The translations under genes were made by a program, and so were the position numbers. Source: Pasteurella sp049670895 (GTDB lineage Bacteria > Pseudomonadota > Gammaproteobacteria > Enterobacterales > Pasteurellaceae). Taken from it: DNA of 64,000 nucleotides. Below the pieces are notes generated by a model, which did not search any database, was not told the DNA's origin, and worked only from the letters and a program-made list of their open reading frames with translations. Of the stretch, positions 44,831-53,462 are shown piece after piece (positions within the stretch are counted from its first letter, which is position 1; each line of letters opens with the position of its first letter). The DNA lies in the NCBI RefSeq assembly GCF_049670895.1, contig NZ_CP187170.1, one strand, 5' to 3'.

Positions 44831-46264
44831 TTATTCCACCGCTTTAGGTTTACGGCGTTTTCTCGCACGATAATATTTTTTCTTAGGTTTCGGGTGTAAA
44901 CGTTGTTGTTCTTTAATTAACACATCACGTTGTTCTACATTACTAAATTGATATTCATGCCACCAAGCCGATAATTCAATGGCTTCGCCTCCTTCCACTT
45001 CTGCTCGCATTACTAATAAATCAAAAGCGGCACGGAATTTAGGGTGCTCCATAACACGAGAGGGAGCATGACCAGTACGTTTCAAAAGTTGTAGCTGTAA
45101 AAACCAAATATCACGAATCACTGCCGTATGACGACGAGGTGCCGCAATTGCTCGACAGAATAATTCCAAAATATCATTGCTGGCGAGGGCATAAGCATCA
45201 TGATTATTGAGCCCCCCCTCATTTTTTAATATCTCGACTTTTTCACGGAACGGATACCAAAAGAAGGCGGCAAATAAGAATGCAGGATTGACTCGCAAAT
45301 TATCGCTCACTCGCTCATCGGTGGAAGTGAGAGCTGTGATCATCATTCGTTCTGCTAAGCTGTCGCCTTTTTCGGTGAAATAAGGCATTAGAGCAGGGAA
45401 AAGCTGATCAAATAACCCATATTTACGCAGTAATTGATAGGTTTTTACCCCATGTCCTGCTTGTAATAATTTTAAACTTTCATCAAATAAACGTGCAGGT
45501 GGAATATGTTTTAACAACGGGGCAAGGCGATGAATCGGTTCTTCGCTAGGTTTTTCTAAGAACATATCCAACTTCGCCATAAAACGGATAGCCCGTAGCA
45601 TACGCACAGGATCTTCTTGATAACGGGTTTCAGGATCCCCAATTAAACGTAACTTGCCTGCTTTTAAATCTTCAATGCCATTAAAATAATCTCTTAATGT
45701 ATTATCTTGCGGATTGTAGTAAATGGCATTTACGCTAAAATCACGGCGTTCGGCGTCTTGTTCAATCGTACCATAGACGTTATCTCGTAATAACATGCCT
45801 TCTTCGCTACGTTTTGCATGATTTTCATTGCGACTTTCTGTATGGTTCGCACGAAATGTGGCGACTTCAATAATATCTCGCCCAAACATGATATGGGCTA
45901 AACGAAAACGTCGTCCAACTAAACGGCATTGACGTTGAAAAATCCCTTGGATTTGTTCTGGGCGAGCATTGGTCGCCACGTCAAAATCTTTCGGATGTTT
46001 GCCCAGTAGAAGATCTCGCAAGCAACCGCCAACAATATAAGCTTCAAAGCCTTGACGATGCAGTTTTTCGACCACACTCAGGGCATTACGATTAATCATT
46101 CTTGGTGTAATACCTAATTGTGAGGCTTTGACAACATGTTGGTGATAACGATAAGGGGAAGACATTTTTTTAGAGGTTGAGGAATGAGACTGAACAAAAG
46201 CTGGTGTGGCTCTTTCAGAGGATTCGTTATTTTGTTTTTTCGGGTGAGTATCTGTTTGAGACAT
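44831..46264 (-). CDS. pcnB: Poly(A) polymerase I
   Basis: Adds 3' poly(A) tails that promote RNA decay (about 477 aa). GFEAYIVGGCLRDLLLGKHPKDFDVATNA carries the nucleotidyltransferase motif (DFD); RRDFSVNAIYY and GDPETRYQEDPVRMLRAIRF follow; the basic tail (KKKYYRARKRRKPK) is typical of PAP I and separates it from CCA-adding enzymes. The start is uncertain: ATG 46264 or GTG 46270, and the first about 40 residues are low-complexity. A USS-pair terminator separates it from dksA. Confidence 0.94.
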   Translation of the reverse strand: MSQTDTHPKKQNNESSERATPAFVQSHSSTSKKMSSPYRYHQHVVKASQLGITPRMINRNALSVVEKLHRQGFEAYIVGGCLRDLLLGKHPKDFDVATNARPEQIQGIFQRQCRLVGRRFRLAHIMFGRDIIEVATFRANHTESRNENHAKRSEEGMLLRDNVYGTIEQDAERRDFSVNAIYYNPQDNTLRDYFNGIEDLKAGKLRLIGDPETRYQEDPVRMLRAIRFMAKLDMFLEKPSEEPIHRLAPLLKHIPPARLFDESLKLLQAGHGVKTYQLLRKYGLFDQLFPALMPYFTEKGDSLAERMMITALTSTDERVSDNLRVNPAFLFAAFFWYPFREKVEILKNEGGLNNHDAYALASNDILELFCRAIAAPRRHTAVIRDIWFLQLQLLKRTGHAPSRVMEHPKFRAAFDLLVMRAEVEGGEAIELSAWWHEYQFSNVEQRDVLIKEQQRLHPKPKKKYYRARKRRKPKAVE

Positions 46265-46357
46265 TTCCACTAAATGGGATTTTGATTTTTTATGAAACAG
46301 ATTTTTGATGTACTTTAAAATAGTTAACCTCGTACTATGTGATGAGATATGATTATT

Positions 46358-46391
46358 AAAAGTGCGGTGAGATTGACCGCACTTTTTTATT
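46358..46391 (-). terminator. Inverted USS pair terminator downstream of dksA
   Basis: AAAAGTGCGGT and ACCGCACTTTTTT flank a 7-base spacer (USSs 46360-46368 and 46376-46384). It lies between dksA and pcnB on their shared strand. Confidence 0.85.
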
Positions 46392-46435
46392 TTTGACTAC
46401 CAGGTTTATTTCACTTATGGAAAAAGAAAAGGGAA

Positions 46436-46873
46436 TTAACCTACCATTTGTTTTTCACGAATTTCAGCGAGTGTTTTACAGTCAATACAAAGATCAGCAG
46501 TTGGACGAGCTTCTAGACGACGGATACCAATTTCAATGCCACAAGAATCACAATAACCGAAATCACCTGTTTCTAATTTTTTTAAGGTGTTTTCAATTTT
46601 CTTTAATAATTTACGTTCACGATCACGAGCACGCAATTCCAAACTAAATTCTTCTTCTTGGGTTGCACGATCAGCAGGATCAGGGAAATTTGAGGCTTCA
46701 TCTTGCATATGGGCAACGGTGCGTGTGGCCTCATCTACAATTTGATCTCGCCAAGCCTGTAGGATTTTCTTGAAATGAAGCAATTGTGCTTCATTCATGT
46801 ACTCCTCACCTACCTTTTCTTTGTAAGGCTCAACACCAGCCAAGGCTAATATACTTAAAGAGGATTTAGACAT
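46436..46873 (-). CDS. dksA: RNA polymerase-binding transcription factor DksA
   Basis: Secondary-channel factor working with ppGpp (145 aa). The coiled coil carries the acidic tip DPADRA (about residues 66-71), and the zinc-binding domain CDSCGIEIGIRRLEA...CIDCK has all four cysteines. ATG 46873 is preceded by AGGAGATACCAATA, a good site. Confidence 0.97.
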   Translation of the reverse strand: MSKSSLSILALAGVEPYKEKVGEEYMNEAQLLHFKKILQAWRDQIVDEATRTVAHMQDEASNFPDPADRATQEEEFSLELRARDRERKLLKKIENTLKKLETGDFGYCDSCGIEIGIRRLEARPTADLCIDCKTLAEIREKQMVG

Positions 46874-47072
46874 TATTGGTATCTCCTAATCGAAAGTCAT
46901 CCGTAATACTGTTGAAATCATATTTTCACACGCAGTGGTGTTGATTTACCCCATTTAAAGCGTTGCTAAAAATGCCATGTATTTTAAAAAGCGATATAAA
47001 TATCAGAACTCGCACAAATGATCAAATGAAATTTATCTGATTTACACTTTTTGACGGAATAAATCTCTTTTT

Positions 47073-47088
47073 TACGAGGGATGTTCCA
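47073..47088 (+). promoter_or_regulatory. Candidate CRP-S (Sxy-dependent) site upstream of comEC
   Basis: TACGA-N6-TTCCA within T-rich and A-rich flanks approximates the competence-specific CRP-S pattern TGCGA-N6-TCGCA (half-sites 4/5 and 3/5). It lies 60-75 bp before the start. Matches are imperfect. Confidence 0.35.
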
Positions 47089-47147
47089 AAATCGCTTTTT
47101 CGTTGTACACATCATAAGCATGTTTATTGTATAGAGTAGAGGTTGTG

Positions 47148-49595
47148 ATGTGGGATAGAAAAGGTATGTTTGTGAAAAAAATCTCTCTTGATATTTGCTT
47201 ATTATTGTTTGTTTTCAGTGCATTCTCGTTGCTGTGGTTACCCGATTTTCTTCTTCTTTCTTCCTATTGGGCGGTGATAATAGCTGCGTTGTTCCTTCTT
47301 TTATTTCTCTTTTTTCGGCTTAAGCCTGCTTACCATGGCAAGAAGGTGCAATCATACTTTATTTATGCCTTTGTGACGGTATGCAGTCTGGCTTATGTCC
47401 ATGCCTATGCCTTGACCTTATCTCAACAAGCGGATCAGATCGCCCATTTGCCGAAGCAATTAGAGGCTGAAATCAAAGTGGTTGAGGTGTTACAGCAACA
47501 GCATTATCAAACCTTTATTGCCACCACAAACTTGCAACCCCATTTGCCTCAACAGCGAGTTTATATTCAATGGAAGCGTGATGAAAAGGTTAAGCGAGGG
47601 GAGGTTTGGCGAGCGACCTTGCGTTTACGCCCTCTTTCTTCTCGTTTGAATTTTGCGGGATTTGATCGGCAACAATGGTATTTTTCGAAAGGTATCACCG
47701 CATGGGCAAGTGTAAAAAGTGCGGTCAAAATAGGTGAAGATTTTTCATGGCGTGATCACTGGCTGATGAATACCTTCAAACAAACGGAAACTTTTTCAAC
47801 GCAAGGTCTGTTACTTGCACTGGCATTCGGTGAACGAGCTTGGCTGCCGACAGCACAGTGGCAAATTTATCAACAAACCAATACCGCCCATTTAATTGCC
47901 ATTTCAGGCTTGCATATTGGATTAGCCATGGCACTGGGATTTTATTTGGGGCGAGGGATTCAATTTTTTTTACCGAGCGTTTACATTACTCCGACCTTGC
48001 CGATCTATGTTGGCTTAGCCCTTGCCTTTATTTATGCCATGTTAGCAGGATTTGCCATTCCAACCCAGCGTGCTTTTTTCGCTTTATTATGGGTATTCGC
48101 CTTGCGGTTATCTCGCTTCTATTACACCCCTTGGCAATTATTATTGCGTGGCGTTGCCCTTTTACTTGTCTATGATCCCTTAATGTGTTTGTCGGGGAGT
48201 TTTTGGCTTTCGTTGGGTGCGGTGTGTGCTTTAATGATTTGGTATCAATATTTCCCGTTGCATTTACTTTGTTGGCGAGAGGGGACATTGCCTCAGCAAA
48301 TGGGGATCGTAGGGCGTTGGCTCATCAGTTTATTGCATTTGCAAATCGGCTTATTATTGCTTTTTATGCCTATTCAATTATTGATGTTTGGCGGCATTTC
48401 TTGGTCTGGCATGATGGCGAATTTGATTGTGGTACCGTTATTTTCTTTTCTTGTGGTGCCCGTGATTTTATTCACCTTGTTAACTCAAAACCTCTTTTCC
48501 ACATGGACACTCGCCCATGTTTTTGTCGATAGCATTACGCAGGGTTTATCTTATTTTACGGGGCAATGGTTGACGGTATCCACTTCGCAAGCATTCGGCA
48601 TTTTCTTCTTGCTGATCGGGCTATTTGGTGTGGCAATTTATTATTGTTATCCGCAATCGCCAACGTCATCACCCCCTTCAGATCTTTTATCAATATGGCG
48701 TAAAGGGCTGTCTCTTAATCCTGAGATTCGGCTCTCGCCATCACACAAAAAAGGCATAATAGGCAGTTGTGTTTGTGCAAGCCTTGGCATGGTGATGTAT
48801 GGTATTGTGTATTTGCTTAACAAGCCAACTTGGCAGTTAGACACCCTTGATGTCGGGCAAGGGTTGGCGATGTTAATTGTGAAAAATGATCGTGCCATTT
48901 TGTATGATACAGGGGCTTCTTGGCAAGGTGGGAGCATGGCTGCATTAGAAATTTTGCCTTATTTACAACGACAAGGGATACCCGTCGATAAATTGATTTT
49001 AAGTCATGATGATAATGATCATGCTGGTGGTGCGAAAACCCTGTTACAGCATTTTCCGCAGACGGAATTAGTCACGCCGTCTTTTCAAAACTATGGCAAA
49101 ACGGACCGCACTTTTTGCACTCAGGGACAAGAATGGCATTGGCAAGGTTTGCATTTTCAAGTGCTTTCGCCAAAAAACAGGGTAAAACGTGCGAAAAATG
49201 CAGATTCTTGCGTGATCTTAATTTCAGACGGGGTTCATCGAGTCCTATTAACAGGGGATGCCGATGTGGGGGTGGAAAGACACATATTGCCGATGCTTCC
49301 AGCGATTGATGTTTTGCAAGTCGGACATCATGGCAGTAAAACCTCTACCAGTCAGGCATTCGTGCATAAAATACAACCGAAAATTGCATTAATCTCCAGT
49401 GGTCGTTGGAATGCTTGGGGCTTCCCTCATCAAGTTGTCATGACACGTTTATCGCAAGCATCAAGCCAAATTTATAATACGGCGCATGCGGGACAAATCC
49501 GTATTCAGTTTGAACAAAATCAGATAAATGTACAAACGGCAAGGACAGAATTTTCACCTTGGTATCGCAGATTAATTGGCTTAAAAACAAAATAA
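47148..49595 (+). CDS. rec2: DNA uptake channel ComEC/Rec2
   Basis: Inner-membrane channel carrying transforming DNA into the cytoplasm (815 aa). An N-terminal soluble domain follows two or three helices, then the competence domain with LIAISGLHIGLAMALGFYLG (about residues 250-270), a long helical region, and a C-terminal metallo-beta-lactamase-like domain (LDVGQGLAMLIV, LSHDDNDHAGG, VLQVGHHGSKTSTS). ATG 47148 has AGTAGAGG upstream; TTG 47127 and ATG 47166 are alternatives. It contains two USSs (47717, 49105). It heads the msbA-lpxK block, as ycaI does in E. coli. Confidence 0.95.
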   Translation: MWDRKGMFVKKISLDICLLLFVFSAFSLLWLPDFLLLSSYWAVIIAALFLLLFLFFRLKPAYHGKKVQSYFIYAFVTVCSLAYVHAYALTLSQQADQIAHLPKQLEAEIKVVEVLQQQHYQTFIATTNLQPHLPQQRVYIQWKRDEKVKRGEVWRATLRLRPLSSRLNFAGFDRQQWYFSKGITAWASVKSAVKIGEDFSWRDHWLMNTFKQTETFSTQGLLLALAFGERAWLPTAQWQIYQQTNTAHLIAISGLHIGLAMALGFYLGRGIQFFLPSVYITPTLPIYVGLALAFIYAMLAGFAIPTQRAFFALLWVFALRLSRFYYTPWQLLLRGVALLLVYDPLMCLSGSFWLSLGAVCALMIWYQYFPLHLLCWREGTLPQQMGIVGRWLISLLHLQIGLLLLFMPIQLLMFGGISWSGMMANLIVVPLFSFLVVPVILFTLLTQNLFSTWTLAHVFVDSITQGLSYFTGQWLTVSTSQAFGIFFLLIGLFGVAIYYCYPQSPTSSPPSDLLSIWRKGLSLNPEIRLSPSHKKGIIGSCVCASLGMVMYGIVYLLNKPTWQLDTLDVGQGLAMLIVKNDRAILYDTGASWQGGSMAALEILPYLQRQGIPVDKLILSHDDNDHAGGAKTLLQHFPQTELVTPSFQNYGKTDRTFCTQGQEWHWQGLHFQVLSPKNRVKRAKNADSCVILISDGVHRVLLTGDADVGVERHILPMLPAIDVLQVGHHGSKTSTSQAFVHKIQPKIALISSGRWNAWGFPHQVVMTRLSQASSQIYNTAHAGQIRIQFEQNQINVQTARTEFSPWYRRLIGLKTK

Positions 49596-49636
49596 GGGTA
49601 CAATGCGACAGTTATTGATTATTCCTATTAGAGATT

Positions 49637-51385
49637 ATGCAAGATAAAGATCTTTCAACAATTCAAACATTTAAGCGGTTATGGCCAACAATTCGACCTT
49701 TCAAACTTGGGTTGATCGTCTCCGCCGTGGCATTAGTGATCAATGCCTTAGCCGATGCAGGGCTGATTTCCTTATTAAAACCTTTGCTTGATGAGGGCTT
49801 TGGCAAAGCAGACACGTCTTTTTTACGCCAAATGGCGGTTGTGGTGGTGTTAGTCATCTTTTTACGGGGATTGAGCAACTTCATTTCCTCTTATTGTTTA
49901 GCTTGGGTATCTGGCAAAGTGGTGATGATGATGCGTCGTCGTATTTTCAAACATTTAATGTTTATGCCTGTTACTTTCTTTGATCAAAATTCCACAGGGC
50001 GTTTACTTTCTCGCATTACCTATGATTCCGAACAAGTGGCAAATTCCTCCTCTGGGGCGTTAATTACGATTGTGCGTGAAGGGGCATATATTATTTCGCT
50101 ATTTGTGGTGATGATTTATACCAGCTGGCAACTATCTCTTGTCTTGTTTTTAATTGGGCCGATTATTGCCATTTTGATTCGAGTGGTGTCAAAAAAATTC
50201 CGTGAGTTAAGCAAAAATATGCAAAATTCCATGGGGGAGTTAACCTCCACTGCCGAGCAAATGCTTAAAGGGCATAAAGTGGTGTTGTCTTTTGGTGGAC
50301 AAATCGTGGAAGAAGAACGCTTTAATCATGTGAGCAACGACATGCGTCGTAAAGGCATGAAAATGATGATGGCAGATGCCATTTCTAACCCGATTGTGCA
50401 AATTATTGCCTCTTTCTCCTTAGCCGCAGTGCTTTATCTGGCAACCGTCCCGACGATTATGGATCAAAACCTCACGGCTGGTTCATTCACCGTGGTGTTT
50501 TCCTCTATGTTAGCCATGATGCGTCCATTAAAATCTTTAACCAATGTCAATGCACAATTCCAACGTGGTATGGCTGCCTGTCAAACCTTATTTGCCTTAT
50601 TGGATTTAGACACAGAAAACGATCGGGGTACACACAAATCCGATAAAGTAGAAGGGTATTTAAGTTTTAAAAATGTCACCTTTACTTATGCAGGGAAATC
50701 AGAGCCAGCGTTAAATAATTTGTCTTTTGATGTGGAAAAAGGAAAAACGGTGGCATTAGTTGGGCGTTCGGGTTCAGGAAAATCCACTATTGCGAATTTA
50801 GTCACCCGTTTTTATGACGTGGATCAGGGGGAGATCACCCTAGATGGCATCAATATTCAAGATTATCGCTTATCAAATTTACGTGAAAATTGTGCGGTAG
50901 TGTCTCAACAAGTGCATTTATTTAATGACACGATTGCCAATAACATTGCTTATGCCGCCAAAGATAAATATTCCCGTGAAGAGATTTTACAAGCCGCAAA
51001 AGATGCTTACGCCATGGAATTTATTGAAAAATTAGAACATGGCATGGACACCGTCATTGGTGAAAATGGCACTAATTTATCAGGCGGACAACGCCAACGT
51101 TTAGCCATTGCTCGTGCATTATTGCGAAATTCTCCAGTCCTAATTTTAGATGAAGCCACATCTGCGTTAGATACGGAATCTGAGCGTGCGATTCAATTAG
51201 CCATTGAAAAATTACAAAAAGATCGCACCGTGATTGTGATTGCTCATCGACTTTCAACCATTGAAAATGCCGATGAAATTTTAGTGATTGAGCATGGTGA
51301 AGTGAAAGAACGGGGATCGCACAGCGAATTATTGGCACGCAATGGGGCGTATAAGCAATTACATAGTATGCAATTTAGCCATTAA
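49637..51385 (+). CDS. msbA: Lipid A export ATP-binding/permease protein MsbA
   Basis: Flippase for lipid A core and phospholipids (582 aa). Six membrane helices (residues about 20-320) precede the ABC domain: Walker A GRSGSGKST, signature LSGGQRQR, Walker B PVLILDEATSALD, H-loop VIAHR. Start ATG 49637, 41 bases after comEC. It is followed by lpxK, the usual partner. Confidence 0.97.
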   Translation: MQDKDLSTIQTFKRLWPTIRPFKLGLIVSAVALVINALADAGLISLLKPLLDEGFGKADTSFLRQMAVVVVLVIFLRGLSNFISSYCLAWVSGKVVMMMRRRIFKHLMFMPVTFFDQNSTGRLLSRITYDSEQVANSSSGALITIVREGAYIISLFVVMIYTSWQLSLVLFLIGPIIAILIRVVSKKFRELSKNMQNSMGELTSTAEQMLKGHKVVLSFGGQIVEEERFNHVSNDMRRKGMKMMMADAISNPIVQIIASFSLAAVLYLATVPTIMDQNLTAGSFTVVFSSMLAMMRPLKSLTNVNAQFQRGMAACQTLFALLDLDTENDRGTHKSDKVEGYLSFKNVTFTYAGKSEPALNNLSFDVEKGKTVALVGRSGSGKSTIANLVTRFYDVDQGEITLDGINIQDYRLSNLRENCAVVSQQVHLFNDTIANNIAYAAKDKYSREEILQAAKDAYAMEFIEKLEHGMDTVIGENGTNLSGGQRQRLAIARALLRNSPVLILDEATSALDTESERAIQLAIEKLQKDRTVIVIAHRLSTIENADEILVIEHGEVKERGSHSELLARNGAYKQLHSMQFSH

Positions 51386-51427
51386 TTTGTTTTCAAGTAG
51401 CTGATTTCACAATAATAAAGAGGTGAT

Positions 51428-52408
51428 ATGCAATTTTGGTATTCTCGTTCTTGGTTAACATGGTTGTTATCACCGCTTGCTTTGCTTTTTTGGCTCATCA
51501 CACGCATTCGAAAAGCGTTGTTTCAACAAGGCATTCTTTCTTCTTATCGTCCCCCTGTTCCTGTTATTGTGGTGGGAAATTTGTCGGTGGGGGGCAATGG
51601 TAAAACCCCCGTTGTGATTTGGCTGGTGCAACAATTGCAACAACAAGGCATTCAAGTGGGGGTCATTTCTCGTGGTTATGGTAGCCAGTCGAAAGTGTAT
51701 CCGTTGTCGGTTAAGCCAGACAGTGATCCTGTTTTAGCAGGTGATGAGCCAGTGTTGATTGCGAAACGAACAGGTGTGCCTGTGGTCATTTCTCCGAATC
51801 GTCAAGAGGCGATCGAATTGTTATTGCAACAACAGCCTTGTGATGTGATTGTGAGTGATGATGGTTTGCAGCATTATGCACTCCAACGTGATGTGGAAAT
51901 TGTGGTGATGGATGCGACTCGAGGGTTAGGCAACGGTTTTGTGTTACCCGCAGGGCCATTGCGTGAATTACCGAGCCGTTTAAAGAGTGTGGATTTGGTG
52001 ATTAGTCACGGTGCAGAAAATCCCAAAGCAGATGCTGTCATGCAGCTTATTCCTCGTTATGCCTGTCATTTAAAAACAGGTGAACAACGTCCTTTAACGG
52101 ATTTTCAACCTATGCCCGTTTCAGCGATCGCAGGAATTGGCAATCCACAACGTTTTTTTAGGATGTTACAAGAGCTAGGCATTCAGGTGGCAGAACATCA
52201 GGCGTTTCAAGATCACCAACACTTTTCGGCAGAACAACTGGAAAAATTTGGTCATCAGCGACCTTTATTGATGACAGAAAAAGATGCGGTCAAATGTATG
52301 GCTTTTGCTCAAGAAAACTGGTGGTTTGTGCCAGTGGAAGCACAAATTCACGGCGAAAAAGTGCGGTCATTTTTACAAAAGATTTTTCAACAATGCATTC
52401 CAAAATAA
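51428..52408 (+). CDS. lpxK: Tetraacyldisaccharide 4'-kinase
   Basis: Phosphorylates the lipid A disaccharide at 4' (326 aa). An N-terminal membrane segment is followed by the P-loop VVGNLSVGGNGKTPV (about 50-64) and DVIVSDDGLQHYALQRDVEIVVMD. AAAGAGGTGAT precedes ATG 51428. Its final residues (EKVRSFLQKIF...) are encoded by an extended USS that is nearly identical to the end of kdsB. Confidence 0.96.
   Translation: MQFWYSRSWLTWLLSPLALLFWLITRIRKALFQQGILSSYRPPVPVIVVGNLSVGGNGKTPVVIWLVQQLQQQGIQVGVISRGYGSQSKVYPLSVKPDSDPVLAGDEPVLIAKRTGVPVVISPNRQEAIELLLQQQPCDVIVSDDGLQHYALQRDVEIVVMDATRGLGNGFVLPAGPLRELPSRLKSVDLVISHGAENPKADAVMQLIPRYACHLKTGEQRPLTDFQPMPVSAIAGIGNPQRFFRMLQELGIQVAEHQAFQDHQHFSAEQLEKFGHQRPLLMTEKDAVKCMAFAQENWWFVPVEAQIHGEKVRSFLQKIFQQCIPK
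52355..52385 (+). repeat. Extended USS tail in lpxK (copy 1 of a 31-bp repeat)
   Basis: 30 of 31 bases are identical to 53400-53430 at the end of kdsB. It consists of the USS core plus the A/T-rich 3' extension of the full Hin consensus, and it encodes EKVRSFLQKIF. Confidence 0.9.
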
Positions 52409-52422
52409 ATGGAGAAGAAAAG

Positions 52423-52605
52423 ATGGATTCAAAATTATTAGACATTGTGGCTTGCCCCATTTGTCAGGGTCGTTTAACCTTTGAGCAACATAAACAGCAC
52501 CTGATTTGCTCCTTTGATAAAGTCGCTTATGCCATTAATCAAGGGATTCCTGTTTTATTAGCTGAGCAAGCAATTCCTTTATCTGAGCTGAATACATCAG
52601 AGTAA
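52423..52605 (+). CDS. ycaR: Trm112/YcaR family zinc-ribbon-like protein
   Basis: A 60-residue protein of the UPF0434/Trm112-like family: LLDIVACPICQGRLTF, YAINQGIPVLL. Only one CxxC pair is visible. Its role is not established in bacteria. GGAGAAGAAAAG gives ATG 52423; longer frames reading into lpxK are rejected. The lpxK-ycaR-kdsB order is conserved. Confidence 0.93.
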   Translation: MDSKLLDIVACPICQGRLTFEQHKQHLICSFDKVAYAINQGIPVLLAEQAIPLSELNTSE

Positions 52606-52652
52606 ACTTAACTTGTATCTTTCCTTTTGATTCCTATGAGAAGGTCTTTGCG

Positions 52653-53432
52653 ATGACAACTTTTACCGTAATTATTCCAGCACGTTATGCCTCCACACGT
52701 TTACCAGGTAAGCCCTTGGCAGATATTGCCGGGAAACCGATGATTGCTCATGTTTTTGAGAAAGCAACATTATCGGGGGCAAGCCGTGTGATTATTGCAA
52801 CGGATCATCAAGAGGTCGCCAATGTTGCCACTGCATTTGGGGCAGAAGTGTGTTTAACCTCGGAAAAACACCAATCGGGGACAGAACGTCTAGCTGAAGT
52901 GGTGGAAAAACTCGCCATTCCAGATGATGAAATTATTGTGAATATTCAAGGTGATGAACCCTTAATTCCACCTTCAATTGTGCAACAAGTCGCAGAAAAT
53001 TTAGCTAAGCATCAGGTGAATATGGCAAGTTTAGCGGTAAAAATTCACGATGCGGAAGAACTTTTTAATCCGAATGCGGTTAAAGTGGTAACAGACAAAC
53101 AAGGTTATGTGCTTTATTTCTCACGAGCTGTCATTCCATGGGATCGGGATCAATTTGCCCAATTAAAACAACAACAAACATCGTTACCAGAACTCAATCT
53201 TGCCGATCATTATTTACGCCATATTGGGATTTATGCTTACCGAGCAGGGTTTATCAAGCAATATATCCAGTGGGCACCCAGTGCATTAGAACAACTTGAA
53301 AGCTTGGAGCAATTGCGGGTGTTATGGCATGGTGAAAAAATCCATGTGGAATTGGCTAAAGAAACCCCACCTGTTGGCGTGGATACCGCAGAAGATTTAG
53401 AAAAAGTGCGGTCAATTTTACAAAAGATTTGA
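52653..53432 (+). CDS. kdsB: CMP-KDO synthetase
   Basis: 3-deoxy-manno-octulosonate cytidylyltransferase (259 aa), activating KDO for LPS core. PARYASTRLPGKPLADI, CLTSEKHQSGTERLAEV and VNIQGDEPLIPP are the nucleotide- and metal-binding motifs. GAAGGTCTTTGCG precedes ATG 52653. It ends EKVRSILQKI, encoded by an extended USS. Confidence 0.97.
   Translation: MTTFTVIIPARYASTRLPGKPLADIAGKPMIAHVFEKATLSGASRVIIATDHQEVANVATAFGAEVCLTSEKHQSGTERLAEVVEKLAIPDDEIIVNIQGDEPLIPPSIVQQVAENLAKHQVNMASLAVKIHDAEELFNPNAVKVVTDKQGYVLYFSRAVIPWDRDQFAQLKQQQTSLPELNLADHYLRHIGIYAYRAGFIKQYIQWAPSALEQLESLEQLRVLWHGEKIHVELAKETPPVGVDTAEDLEKVRSILQKI
53400..53430 (+). repeat. Extended USS tail in kdsB (copy 2 of a 31-bp repeat)
   Basis: Differs from 52355-52385 at one base. 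It encodes EKVRSILQKI, the C-terminus of KdsB. Confidence 0.9.
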
Positions 53433-53436
53433 TGAT

Positions 53437-53452
53437 GGCGTCGAAAGACGCC
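53437..53452 (+). other. Hairpin with GAAA tetraloop just before uvrC
   Basis: GGCGTC-GAAA-GACGCC is a perfect 6-bp stem with a GNRA loop, ending 10 bases before the uvrC ATG. It has no T-run, so it is not a classic terminator; it may affect uvrC translation. Confidence 0.6.
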
Positions 53453-53462
53453 TGAGCGTATT

